Positions 11,693 to 26,147 of a DNA stretch of 64,000 bases are shown here, one piece after another. The position numbers and the translations under genes are program-made. Origin of the DNA: Conus ventricosus (Eukaryota; Mollusca; Gastropoda; Neogastropoda; Conidae); NCBI GenBank assembly GCA_018398815.1, contig CM031595.1, forward strand, positions 132,186,225 to 132,250,224, in the 5' to 3' direction. The notes below the pieces were generated by a model that was given only the letters and a program-made list of their open reading frames with translations, was not told where the DNA came from and searched no databases. Position 1 is the first letter of the stretch; the number at the start of each line of letters is the position of its first letter.

Positions 11693-13776
11693 ACAACTGC
11701 AACAGTATAAACAGAAAGACAAACAAAAACAAAAAAAAAGAAAAAGATGAGACAGATATTCTAACATTCAAGACAAATATAGCTGATACACATTTTCACC
11801 TGTTTAGGAAGGTTTCTGCTGGACTCTGGATTGACAAGAGCACCCTGGTCGGCCATCAGGTATGCCAAGTGTTTACGTCGATGGGTGTCCACAACCACGT
11901 CGGTCAGAGAGCCAGACACTCTGAATGCAACCTGCTCATGCACAAATATGCATTCTCTAATCAGATAATACAGAAATATCATCAATTCAAATTCTCACAC
12001 ACAAACACATACAGGTGGAAAAATTCAGGACAAATAATCAGACTCTACGGTCACAGTAATCATATTAGCAAAACGTTTATTTCCATCTTTCCAAAGTCTG
12101 ATAAATGTTAAAACTTTCCAGCCGAGAGCGGCACGACGGGACGATTCCCTGCTGCCGTACGCTCGCGCACAGCGCTCATTCCCTGCCGACGCACAGATTT
12201 GGCCACTTTTTAATTTATTTTTACGGTAGCTCTACAGCAACTGACGGTCTTGTGTTAGGTGTCACAGGAAAGAACAAACACTCAACTCCCCTCATCACCA
12301 GATCCACTTTGTAATACGATTTCAAGCGCTTCATTGAGCGAGAAATTGCTACCACCCCTTTGCCTGACCGACATTTTTTCTGGCACAGGAAATACGTGCC
12401 GCGCGCCGCGTGGTGCCGCCGCTAGTTTCTTTGTTTCAAAGCTCCTGGGGTCAGCCAAGTTCACAATAGGCCACTGAAAGTATGGTCGACAACTCGTTCC
12501 AACATCCCCAAGACTAGTTACAGAGGTTATTTCCCTTGGACCATTTCACGGAAAGTGTAGGAATTTGTTATGTTCCCGTCGTCTGATTGTGGACGACACG
12601 GCAGAATGTACTGCTGTCTGTCCGTCATCCGGACTTGGACGACTCGCCTCAAGGGAGAGAAATCCTGTCGTCCACTTTTGTCACGACTCGGCTGATTCCA
12701 GCAGTAACGAACAGAGGACTGTCCTGCAAAGTACTAATCTGCTGCGGTCATTCTTTCCTCCTTCTTCAAACTGTGCAGAGGTAACAGCTATGCCACACAA
12801 CCACCACCCCCACCCTAAAAAAAACAACAACATTATCTGTGGAAGCAGAGTTTTTCAACACTGAGCCATACAATGAATAAAAAGCTGATCTGGTCAACTT
12901 TTACAACACCATTTTGGTTTCAAAACAAGTCACACACACATGAGAGGCACACCGATTTTAGAGATGAGCATGAATTTGTTTATACCTAAAATATGGGAAA
13001 AAGTGGGACTTTGTTACTTAAGCAATAAACTGTGAACATGGCATGCAAGAACCTAGTATCGTTTAAAATACTTCAGCACATTTTGTTAGAAAACATCACT
13101 AAAAAACAAAAAGCTGCTACTTTTTGGTTCAGTCGACTTCTTTACTGGATTCTTTTTGTTTTTTTTTTTGTTTTTTTTTGGGGGGGTGGGGGGGGGGGGA
13201 TGAGGAATGGGATGGTTGGGGAAGGGGGTTGGCTACCTGAAAATCAAAAGGCAAGAAGTGTGTCCATGTCAACTGTCAACAACACAAAGGTGTACATCCG
13301 CTTCCTTTCATTTGATGTTATGAAGTTATGAAAGCCCATTTCTTTTCACCTCTTACTGTTCGATTTCCCTACCCCCACCCCCCACCCCAAATCCTGCAGA
13401 AACACTATTTTTACATCAATCTACATACAGGAAAAAGAGTAAAAATCTGTAGAAAAGCAGAAAATAAGCATGCCTATTCATCCCTGAGTCAAGTCAAACT
13501 AAAGGAACTCACATCAATCAACTCATCCACATCCTGAACATCACCAGGAACATCTGACAAGGAGTTGAAAATCTGGGCAGAGTTGTCCAATGTCCTCAGT
13601 TCATCTTCCTGGAAAGGAAAGTAATAATGATATAGTATCTTGTTTACATATCAATAGTGAGAAAGAAATCTCTACATTATTTCATGGTTCAGTGTCAAAC
13701 ACAAGATCATTTATCATAATGTGAAGAACAACAAGCACAAAAAAGGTTACAGTACATATTTTATAGTGAAAGGTTA

Positions 13777-13831
<55 letters not shown>

Positions 13832-16522
13832 ACACACACACCACATCATAACATGTAAGGCATATATGTCAGATGAGAGTGTAGATACAGCATTTAACAC
13901 TGAAATAAGCGAGCATTATGCTGTTTCCAAGCACTTGCCATCTGTCTAACTTTTCAAAAATACTCACTGCTATAAATTGTGTGGACATAGAGGCCTTCAT
14001 CTGTTTCATTTCAAGAGTAAAAAAGCATTAATATTCATTCTCTTCAGACACCAAGCTTTTAGCTAGTTCAAATCATAAACAGGTTCAAGTAACAACAAAA
14101 ACGTACAACGCCGGCTGGCCATTTCAAAACCCTTCTGCCTTTCTTCTACTCAGTCAAGCTCCATTCTTCCACCTTCCAAACTCGACCCCAACATAATTCT
14201 TTTTTCACAATGCCAAGTTTTTTGAAAATAGTTACACAGAAAAAGGTGTAAAACCTTAAGCTTCAACATTCCCATTGTGATCTGGAAGATGACAGTGGAT
14301 CCGTTGTAGAAGAAGAGGTCCCAGAGCCGCAGCAAGACTTTCATGTGAACCACACTGGCAAACAGGGTCAGGAACCAGTGCAAGGAGATCAACGACAGCT
14401 CTGCAATCAGCATGCAAAGCGTGCGCACACTGTGTTAAATCGCTTTCAAGCCTTGCAGTGACTGGTAGCAATGTCATGCAGTGTGGGGCAAATGTTAGCT
14501 GCAGAGTGGGCTCTCTCTACTACCACCATCTCTTAGGAGAGGAGGTTCCATGAGGCACACACCGCGTGACAAAGCACTCACAAATCACAGCTTCATGTTA
14601 AGCGTTAGCATGTGCACGGTCAAAGGCGCAAATATTTTGCAGCAGATTCAATGGAGATAATGTTTCACCTGATGCCATTTCATATTTTTGCTATTTTTAG
14701 AATATATCTCTTGTATAAGATTTAAACATGTTTCATATTCTATACAACTGAAATGTGTTTTGTGATGAACATTGTTTGTAGACAGTATTTTAGCTGCAGG
14801 TCATGACCTGGTTTGAATTCTATGCAAATCACTTGGTATGTTTTTCCTGATTATGCTGTTTTCAATAGCCTTGGTGTAGTCTTTGATAGGCAGTACTATA
14901 AACAACCAGCTTCCAAATTCCAAATGCACTGTCCAACTCATGTGAATATACATGCATGTATGCAACATGTTTCAGTACGCATCTGTTATCGTGTGCATGT
15001 GTAGGTGTATGTGTAAGTGTATGTGCGAGTCTCTTAATAAAATATATTCACATATTCCTGCACCTACCCATTGTGCATGTTCCTGTAATCATCAGCAATA
15101 TGACATCTTTGTAAATTTTCATGCTTGGTAGAATAACCATGTTAGACACTGCAGAACATATACGTCAACAAGTATGTGCACTTTTTTTTCATGCATCAGT
15201 TCATGCTGTTGTGTTAACAAACTGATGATTAGAATAGTTATTATTCATTCTCTCAAAACACACACACTCTCAAAGCACACACACACAAACACACACACAC
15301 ACAAGCATAAGATTACGCATAACAGCAAGTTTTCAACTTTTTTCCAACCAAACTATTTGTTAGTCATTTTAGAAAGCAGCACATCAGAAAGTCTTGCTAC
15401 AGGATGCATGTCAACTCACCAATATCATGTTCCTTCAGCACCAAGTCAATGTCTGGAAGGAAACTTATCAAAAGCTGCCGCAGCACCCGCTGATCAGCCT
15501 AAAACAGATGACACTCCACGTTTATTTGTGGAATTACTTAACATGAACTATCAGACAGCATTACTTCATAGTCCAGAAAATGTTCATCAAAATAATTGTC
15601 CACAAACTGACCTATGAATCAGCATGATCATCACATTTACTGTTTGTGATATCAACTTTCACCAGAGCTGAGAAAAAACCCTTCAGACCACAGTATTGTT
15701 TAGGGTTAGTTGTCTGACTGGGTGTCTGTCTACAACTTGAAAACAGTTGGGTGAGTCTTCCTCAAATTCAGTCAGAGAAAAAAATCAGCCATAATTGCAG
15801 TTAATCCTCAAAGAAACAACTGTCTGCAGAGGCTCATTAAATACAGATAATAATAAAAAAAAAAGAGCCAGTATCTGTCTAAAGAGGATCATTAAATACA
15901 GATAATCATGAAGAGTCTTTCTCGGTAAATATTTGCATTTCTAACCACTGACGCAGACACTTATCAGTTTTATCATCTAAGAGGGACTAGAAGATCTCAG
16001 TTGGCAGAGTGCCAGACTCATTGTCCTGATGATCCTAGGTTGTGGGTTTGAAACTCCTCCATGCAGTTTCAGTACAGGGAAATTTTTTCTACCAGTTAAC
16101 ATCTGACTCCATTTGTCAAAAAGTCCTTTGAATGAGACTGTAAACCTAATTCTGTACGTCAACACACGCATGACATCTTGCACATACATAAAATCCCATC
16201 ACCAATGTTTGGGAGAGAAGGCCAGTTTGATCACAGGTATGACAGACATATATACACATAGCATGTTCCTCCATTAAAATTTAAAGGAAAGAGTGACAGT
16301 CTGAGAGACTGATATTTGACTGAATGACACAGAAAAAGAATGATTCATGCCAACATGCTGCTCTTCAGCCACTTCTACCTGGGTAGGAAGCCCATTATGC
16401 TGACAACAGTGTGCCCTGTCAAATGCTTAGAGCTTGGTCTCTAACCTATCTGTGTGCCACTTAAGTACCTCAATTATAAAAAGAATCTGTTACTGGGACA
16501 AATTGACAAGAAAATTTCCTAG

Positions 16523-16558
<36 letters not shown>

Positions 16559-18553
16559 TAGTATCCTCCCCAACACAGATAGCAAGTTCAAAAGAGAACA
16601 GCACTTGAAAGAAAAAAAGCAAAGGCAGACATTTAATCTGGAAAATGTCTTCAGTATCTCTCTCTCTCTTACACACACACACACAAATATGATGCCACAA
16701 AATACACAGATCACAACATACTACACCACCACACTCTGCCATCACATTCTCTCTCGCCCTCTCTCTCTCACACGCACACACATACATTAACACTCACCCC
16801 CCTCTCTCTCCCCCATCCACCAATCTTTCACCACTACCACTTTAAAAAATCGTGTGTGTTTTAAACGCTGACAGCATTATTCCATGAAGAGTCAATGAGA
16901 AAGTCACTGCAGTTACCTGAATGCCAATGAGGGTAGAAGAGTAGTAAGAGGCAGGGAGAAGGTCCTCAATGATGGCACACATCATCCAGAAGGTGTCCTC
17001 CTCCTCCATGAACAGCAATAAGGAGGCTGCGATCTGAACACACCGATCAACACAAATCATCAGACTCTGAAGTCACTTTTCTCGTAAGGTACAACTTCTT
17101 GAGCTTACTGTGCTGAAACCAACTGTTTGAACATCTTGCAATCTGGCCCGTCTTGGTGCAATATACCACCTGCCCCATGAACCAGCTAAAACCTGATGGA
17201 CTAATAACAGGCTGACAATGTTTGTCACACTACTGCAGCAAGACAATGTGAAATTTAGAAAAAAATACGGCTGAAATTTGAAGACACAAGCATGCATCTT
17301 TTTGGTTGTTAATATCACGCAAAATATTTCTTGGGTACTGTTATGTTCAGACCATAAACTGCATCGTTGTATAAGCCCCATCCACCAATTTAAAAAGAAG
17401 AAAAAGAAAAGCTACAAATGATACATTAGTATCTGTGAAAATTGATAGCAAAAATGGCAAAGCAAAGCCTGTTATTGTAAGGAATGACTATCAAGGACCA
17501 GCATGCAACAGAAAAAGGCAATACATACAATGTAGGAAAAAATAACCACTGAAGGACTCATTTTCAGAGTCAGAGCTATTTAGCCTTTTTCCCCACTGTT
17601 TTCAGCAGCACTAAAACCATTTAAGGACTTATTTTCAGAGTTAGATAAGAAGGGTTTCAAGAACTCTTTATCAACATCAGCCATGTTGTCCATGGACTAC
17701 TGGTATTTCCACTTCCAAGCTAGTGCTCACTGTGGCTTCTACATTGTTTGCTGTGAAGGCCATGTTTTTTTTTTCCTTTTTTTTTCCCCAACTGTTGATA
17801 ATTGTGAACAGCTGCTTCTTTTTGCAAAAAACTCGGCATGCTGAATGCACCACTATCAAACAAAGATAATATTCATCTATCATTTATCATTCTCATTTTG
17901 CATGTCTCTCATGCATGAATCAATCTATTAAAAGTGGTCAAAATTAATTTCTGCAAAAATTGGCTCTCAGTCTGTCTTATTATCTGCAGATCGAATGGCT
18001 GTAGTTCTTATGGCAAGCTAAGAACAGAATCAGAAAATTCATAAATAGGTCACTGGCAGTGTAGTAGCTGTTGGGTTAGAGTTCAAGAAAAACAGTAGCA
18101 GCTTATGGCTTGGCAATTACAATATATGACTATGCCAGACATTCCACTCTAACAAGCTGGGTTTTTTTTTTCATTTCTAAGCCACTCACACAGGGTCTAA
18201 AATGGAAACTCACTAGCTGCAGGTTGTCTTTTCAATATATCATGCTAAATTTGAAATGGCCAGGTAAAAGCAGATGTCTTCAATCATTTCAAATGTTTGA
18301 CTGCAGTGTGGTTGAATATAAATCATTCCCCACAAACATGTGACTGATACATCTCATACATTTTCAATGTAAATGGAATAATGTGAAAACATATGTGCAT
18401 GTTTTTTAATGACTATGAGAGCTTCTCAGTTCATAAATAAGACAATTATTTAGACAAAAATAGTAACTCATCAAATCTGTCTACACACACACACATAAGA
18501 TAAGATAATGTTGCTTATAGCCCAGCCGACCGCAAAGGGCCACATCAGGGCTG

Positions 18554-18589
<36 letters not shown>

Positions 18590-18724
18590 TATATATATAT
18601 ATATATATATTGAATTATAAACAAAGCTTATAAACAATATTTCTTGCAGTCATTGCAACACCAAGCTGCTCTGTAAGTTGCTGGAACGGTGCTCGGTACT
18701 TATCCTTGGAATTTATTAGTTTGT

Positions 18725-18780
<56 letters not shown>

Positions 18781-21700
18781 AATCAAACAAATGCAATAAG
18801 TATCTTACGTTCAAATACATTTCATTACCCAAGTTTCACAGCCAATTCCATTATGTTTCCACCAGCTAACTTGTATGCCTTTGTTTACATGTCCTACGTT
18901 CAACAGGAATTCTTCTTTCAGTGGTAATGTTTCACCGATTCTGAGTCTCTTCAAACATTCTCTACATGAACGTTGAGATTTACAATCCTATCAGTGCAGG
19001 GCTCTCAGTAAGGTCACAAAACAATGTCTCATTCAACAAGTTCAAACATGAAGCAGCCTGTTCACTAAGCAAAATGTCCACAACACAGAATGGCAGGGCT
19101 TGGTAAGGAACCAGCTGTGGTCACAACAGACACTTACTACTCCTGTCCCCTGACAGTAGCCGATGTCAGGATACAGCCAAGCCAAGCCACGCAGAATGCG
19201 TCTCAGCCTTGGGATACCAGTGCTGGTGATGTTGCAGAAGCATGCATTACTTGGCATTGTCCGCAGCAGGTCCTGAGAATCCAAGACAAGATCATGATGA
19301 ATTTTATATAAAGTTGGGTTGTTTTTTTATGCATATGCTTGCAGCTTAGTTTCACTTTGAAAATTTCATCTTATGTGTCACTATTCATATACTACAATGA
19401 ATTATTCAACATCAACTAATATCATAGAACAATCTTCTCTTACCAGAGAATAAAGCAATGGAGAGCTACGCAGTTTATGTTTCCATAGGACAAGGAACTC
19501 AGCAAGTAGTTTTCAATGCAAAATGAAGAAGCACATTTAGAAAGAAGGATAAAGAGAATATTAACACCACCATAACTCCAGTATTAATGTCAAAATCACC
19601 ATTACTCCAGTGCAAGATCATCAAGATCAGCTATTCAAGATACACAACTTTTTCAGGGATAAAAATCCATCATTGGTCGAAGGCTACAAACTCACAGAGT
19701 TTGAAGGTATGCAATTTAAGACAAAATATGACCAAAAACCCCAGTGAGTCCGATTAGAAACTGTATGGATTCAAAGAAACTGATAGAAATCCTCAGATAT
19801 AGTGATTCTGTTCAGAATTTTTCCATAATTTAACAGGTGAAGAAAATCTGAATGTGACAAACGGTGACAGTAATGGAAATATTGATAATATCTGATATCA
19901 AACATAGCACATGTGCTGGCTGACCTGGCAAAGCTCTACACCTCCTCATATGACTGACTTCACAGCTGTGTAGCACTCAAGCTCAGCGACTACAATCAAA
20001 CCAGCATGACTTCATCTTAATGTTTCTCTCTTACCTTTTCAATTTGTTTTGATGTCATAAGGTGATCATTGGAGCTGGCTTTTACAACATCTTTATACGT
20101 CAGATCTGACTTGATCTTTTTTTCATAGGCTCCTGAGATTCTCATCCAAATCTGGGGACGAAGAGAGTGTGGAATGCCTTCCCTTGTCATTCCTTTCAGT
20201 TTTTCAGACCTGGGCAACCGTGGCTCCACCTGAACCATAGAGGAACACAACTGTTAAGTAAAGGAACATTTACAGCAACATGTGTTGAACACTCAACAGA
20301 ACAGTACTCAAACTAAATGCCTGTAAGCCATCTGAGTGAGATCCAAGCAAGCATAGATCCAGAGAGTTTACAGTTAAACCATCTTTCAATCTGTATGATT
20401 TCCTTTCTGACCCTAGGTTTCAATATATCATACACATCAGATTTTTTTTCCAGTTTTGTGAGACACACATCATCTGTGCAACTGTGGAAAGTTTTGCATA
20501 ATTCACAACATTCATCACACTGTTTCTACAGATTTTTCACCTTATCCCATGTAAGATCGCCAACTTCGTTGTTGTGTGTGAACTCCAGGTAGGCTGTCCA
20601 CTTCAGTCGGTGTTGTGGTTCTTCCACAAAAGGGGTACTTAGCAGTTTACTGGAATTTTCTTCTGGCCCATCTGATGACAAATAATACCATCCATTAATT
20701 AATAGACATTTCAGTTATAAACAAAGAGGGATTTTAAAAACATGAAGCTGTCCTTGTTTTTAGTACTTTCATTACAATATTAATTTCAGTTTGTTTTTCT
20801 GAATTTAATCACAGCATCCCTACCATAAAATAGTAAATACTGTGTTGGTTAAAGAAAAAAAAACCTCACAAACACAAAAGCAACCATTTCTATTTTAAGG
20901 AAATTATGACATTTCAGTCAACAATAAATTTCATGAAAATAAATACACAAAAGCAGCCGTTTGTATTCTAAGGAAATTATGACATTTCAGTCAATAATAA
21001 ATTTTGCAAGAAAGTAAAAACAATGACAAAAGAATGCCCAAACAGCCCAAAGAAAAGCATAACTAAAAGTTAAACTAAAAAAATTCTCATCACAGAGGCG
21101 GATACAGTAAGAAAGAATTACCTTCACAATAGTTTTGACTGTTTTATGTTGGCTTCATTATCTAAACAACAACATAATTTGGTGATTCAAATTTACATAC
21201 AAGTAGTTCTACAAAACTGGTCCTAAAAAGGAGGGAAAGTGTCTGAAATAGAGTCTATGAATCTCTCCAAACCCACTTCCCTTTCAGGGCTATTTGAAGC
21301 ATTGTAAATTCTTTGATGTGAAAAAAGAATACCCTTTGAAGTCTTAAAAAATTATGCACTAGCAAAGGGGAGCGCTCTGTGTTGCATGTGTTTCTCTGCT
21401 AATATCATGTTTGTTATAAATAGTCATTGTACATGCTGAAGAGAAGCATTATGACTGGTTCAACTAACTCTTGAGTAATCTGACTGTAATTTCTTGCAGT
21501 AATACTGGATGCTGTAACATCATTAATAACACATTTTGAAACACTGAAAAAAATTTGCAGATCTGGTGTCAGATTTCTTCAACAATTACAGAGAGTCATC
21601 CTTACACAAATTTTTTTTTTTTTTTTTTACTGTTAAACCATCCAGCTGATTTTGATCGACATTTATAAGTTGGTCTTTCAATGTTACATGGGGCATCATA

Positions 21701-22003
21701 TATGTGTATGAAAAATGAACAGAGAAATGCCAACATTTTAAGATTAACCATATCCAGCACTTTTCATCTGATAAAAAAAAAAGGATCGTACACAAGACCA
21801 CCTCCTCATTCTCTCTGTACATCCACACCAGCACCACAGGCATCAAAAGCCATGGTTATAAGGTACAAGTGATATACCCCAATAAGTAGTACTTTCATGG
21901 CATACCACTGAATATCATCTGTAAACATTAACATAAAAACAGAAAAATCAATCAATTAATAAAGTTAAATATTCCCACACACATCACAAAACCCCAGGTA
22001 TTT

Positions 22004-22056
<53 letters not shown>

Positions 22057-22134
22057 TGCATATGCACATACACACACACACATGCAAGTGCATAGGCTAG
22101 CATGTGCATACACCCACCCACACAATATATCAAC

Positions 22135-22195
<61 letters not shown>

Positions 22196-25100
22196 ACTGA
22201 CACATGCATATATCTATATGGACACTCCACTGGACACTCCATTTAACACACTTGCATCAATACATTGATGCACACTCTCCAGTATATATATATATATATA
22301 TGTTTGCCGTAAATGAAACAGGGGATCCTCACAGATTAAAAAACTATTATCTCAGTTGACATATATTTACTCATTCATGCCTGCCACTGGAAAGACAAAG
22401 TATGAATCTACCCCATTTGATATGAGTCTTCGCAGTGTAGATCTTGAGACGCACACTCATCAAGCAAGGTCCACTTTCCTCTTTTTTTCATCCTGACTTA
22501 GGTGGTGCAGTATCCTAAGTCTTACAAGTTTCTCAACATTGTAAACCCTTAACTTCTGGCATACCAGACCACACGAGCATAGAGCAGAAATAACCTGAGG
22601 AAAGGTGGTCCTGATCAAGACAAAATTAGGTTTTGACAACTCCAGACAGGACTGCGTTTTGCTGTATGCAAGTCAACCAGTTCTCTGTTGCCTACACAGG
22701 GAAATCCTTGTGAAAGCTGGGGAAAACGGGGTCCTTGAAAGAGTAACACTGAAAGCAATCTGTCAACTGTCAGTGACTAATTTTTTTTTTTTTTAATGGT
22801 GCAGAATTATCTCTCTTAGAAGTTAGAACCTTCTTTCCTTGCGAAATTGGATATAAGACTGGCGCAGACAACCAAATTCTAGTGTGTTCAAGTCATAACA
22901 GAAAACACACGCTGAAATGCAGATTCATTGACTTTTTTCCCCCTGCTGTTTTTGTTTGCAGTTTTTCAGCATTAAATTTGCATGAATGGATCGGAAGAGG
23001 CAGCCTTGCAAACACGCATGAGTTGCATTCACACGTAACGTTTGTAGCGGTCTAGATGCCATTTTTCTCTATTGAGTCTGCACAGTGCTGTTCTTGAGAC
23101 ATCTCATAAGCAAGTACCACTTCCCCTTGTGTTTCGAGCTCACTATACTAAACTACAGAGCGTAGAGCAGCAAACACAAAAGGGGAGATGGTTATGATGA
23201 TGATATCATGATTTGACCAATTCAAAAAAGGATTATCTTTTGCTATGTGCTAGTCAACCTGAGAGAAGATTTATTGGCACAAGAACATATCAGGTGGCTA
23301 ACTTATGCTGGCAAGGCATGCAAGAGACATGGAGAGTAAAGAAACGGGTGCAAGAACAAATTCAATTAACAATGTGACTACTTCTTCAAGCTCCTCTCAT
23401 TGTTGAAGGGACAATGTCTTAACTGTTTTATGCACCAATCAGAGAATGGTACCACTTTACCACACTAGTAATAGAACATAACAATTGTTGTCCTTTTTTT
23501 TCTTGCATGAGAGAGAACTCCAAAACAACCTAGTAAACTCACACCAATTCCTAGCCCAACTCACTGCTACGGTATGCTTATGAAACTTTGAAAGGCTGAC
23601 ACTTGCCCAACAAATGAGAATTCTCATCATCTAGCATTATGAAGCGTATCTCCTTCCTCTGTTGTCTACCTGTGGAAAAAGCTGGGAAAAACTGGGCCCT
23701 TGAAACAGTAATTAAAAACAATTTGCAAACTATAGGCAATTCCACTCAAAGCCTGAAAAGTGACATCTCTAAAAAAAAAAAAATTTAAGTATTCTTTCTG
23801 TTTCCAGCACTTGAATAGATACATGTGTGCTCCTGTGCCATCACACACTACTGTTATTTCTTTAAGACTGAATGCCAAAATATAATTATCTACTAATCCA
23901 CATGGCTTTTGGTAATGTTGACCAGTTAAAAGAGATGTTCTTCCCCATTATCAAAATGAAATTTTGCAACAGAACTAACTCACCTTCTTCTTCCACTTTG
24001 AATCCAAATTCATCGTATCTGTAATCAAGCTGTCCATTGGGATCTTCAGGCTGTACAAGAAAAACAAAACACTAAGAGTGAAAAAGTTAAATTGGTTTCC
24101 ATGAAATGATTAACATAGCAACTTTTTTTGATTGCCTAGTGTACAAAGAAAGAACAGGGAATTCACAAAGTGACATGAACATTATTTCAAAAGTGCACGC
24201 ATATCAAGGATGCACCAAAAAATAAAACAAAGGAGAATTCACATCCTAAAAAATGACTGGGTCTTCATACTCACACAAGTCAAATCTGCACCTCAATAAC
24301 ACTTTTGGCTCTTTCAACAGAAGCTCTAATTACATTTTCATATTTCACTTTTTATAGAAAAAAGACATTTTCCTTTATAACTCATATAACAGCAAGCAGC
24401 TAATCAGCACCTGGCTTCCAACAACTTCAAACCAGAAATGACATCCCTTATTAACTACGTGGAACAAACACTTCCTGAATATGCCAATAAGAGAACAGAT
24501 CTTATCATTTCAGATGCATTCTTTACTGTATGTTCCAAGCAAAAATGAGGTCAAAACATCAGCTGTTTATACTTCTATTAGTTCTATGATAAAATGCACT
24601 TACAGTTCTTAGTACAATACTGGTCTTAGTTTAGTTATTAACAAGCAGATACATGTGCCTTTCTTAAATGATCATATTTGTACAGAAAGTCAATGTAGAT
24701 TATCAAATACTTTCATTCATTTGGTTCCTTGGTTTTATATAATGGTAAGAAGAAACAAATTCCAATGATTTTAAAAGTAACATTGACTTAGCACACACAC
24801 ACAAAAAGTACAGCTGAAAAATGGCACAAATAGAACTGGCTATACAGAATTCAATGTACCAATTTGTGGACCGCTCAAAACATCCCAGCTAAATACACTT
24901 CTGAGCTTTCAAGTGATATGAACTCAACGGTCCCAGATCTTAATTCATTCTTAATGTTTCAGATATGTTTCTTCAAACTAATCAATTACATTCCTTGTTT
25001 TCCCTTCAAGGATACGTTTTAAAAAAAATTGTTAGAACAAAAACATGGAAGACTTTGCTGAACAAAACTGTTATTGTGCTGTCAGTCCAGCAAGTGGCTG

Positions 25101-26097
25101 TAATTCTTAATTCAATTTTAAAACAGAATTATCAATTTTTTTACAAATATTTGTTGATTGTATTCTGAACTACTTTCAGGCTTTTGGTTTGGCATCAGTC
25201 AGCTCATCTGTCACTGACATAAAGTTAATAACCCATAGGACTTTGCAAAGGCATACAACTTACAAGCCACTTGATTTTCAATTATAGATTTGAACGAATG
25301 TTGGTCACAAAGGAAATCTCGGCTTTTTTTCATTTCTCTGTCTCCAGCAAGACTTCACTGCATTGAGCAGATAAACACTGTAAATATAAAACATAAATTT
25401 TCATCTTTAAAAAAAGAAAAAAAAAAAGAAAAACAAAGAACCAAGAGATTTTATGCCAACATTTTGTAATTTAGTGGTTGTGGAGTTGATAGAATACCAC
25501 TCTGGTTATGTTTTGTCCTCATTTTGTTGACTGATTAATTCTTCAAACGACCAACTGGCTTTTTCACATTGTGTGAGCCAATTGAAAAATAGCTGAACCA
25601 AACTAGCCTGCCATTTTCTTACAATTACAGTCTCACAAGCAGCTTCAGACAAAGCATCAATAACCAACACTCAACACACAGAATCATGAAGTGAACTTAC
25701 AGGATGATTGATTCTGGAGATAATATCCTGTGGCCACATGGAAGGTGTGAGGGCAGAGAAGGGGCCCCCTGGGGTGGGGGTGAAGTTCGTGGCACTGGCC
25801 ACAGTTGGCACAGAGCTAACACTCACCCCTTCCCCACTGCCTGACACAATGATATCATCGTCCTCATCTTCAGACAGGGTATCGACTGGAAAAGAAAAAG
25901 AAAAAAAAAATGAAAGCATGTACTCCATGACACATACACATGATTTATTCAAAACCAAGACAGCTTTCTAACAACATGTCTTTGCAATGCATGCCAATTC
26001 TGAAAATATATGCTGTAGTGAAAATGCATTTATTTACAAAGAATTCTGCAATAATTGTGACCCCCTACAATTTTCAGATCCATCTCACAGCAAAGTG

Positions 26098-26147
<50 letters not shown>

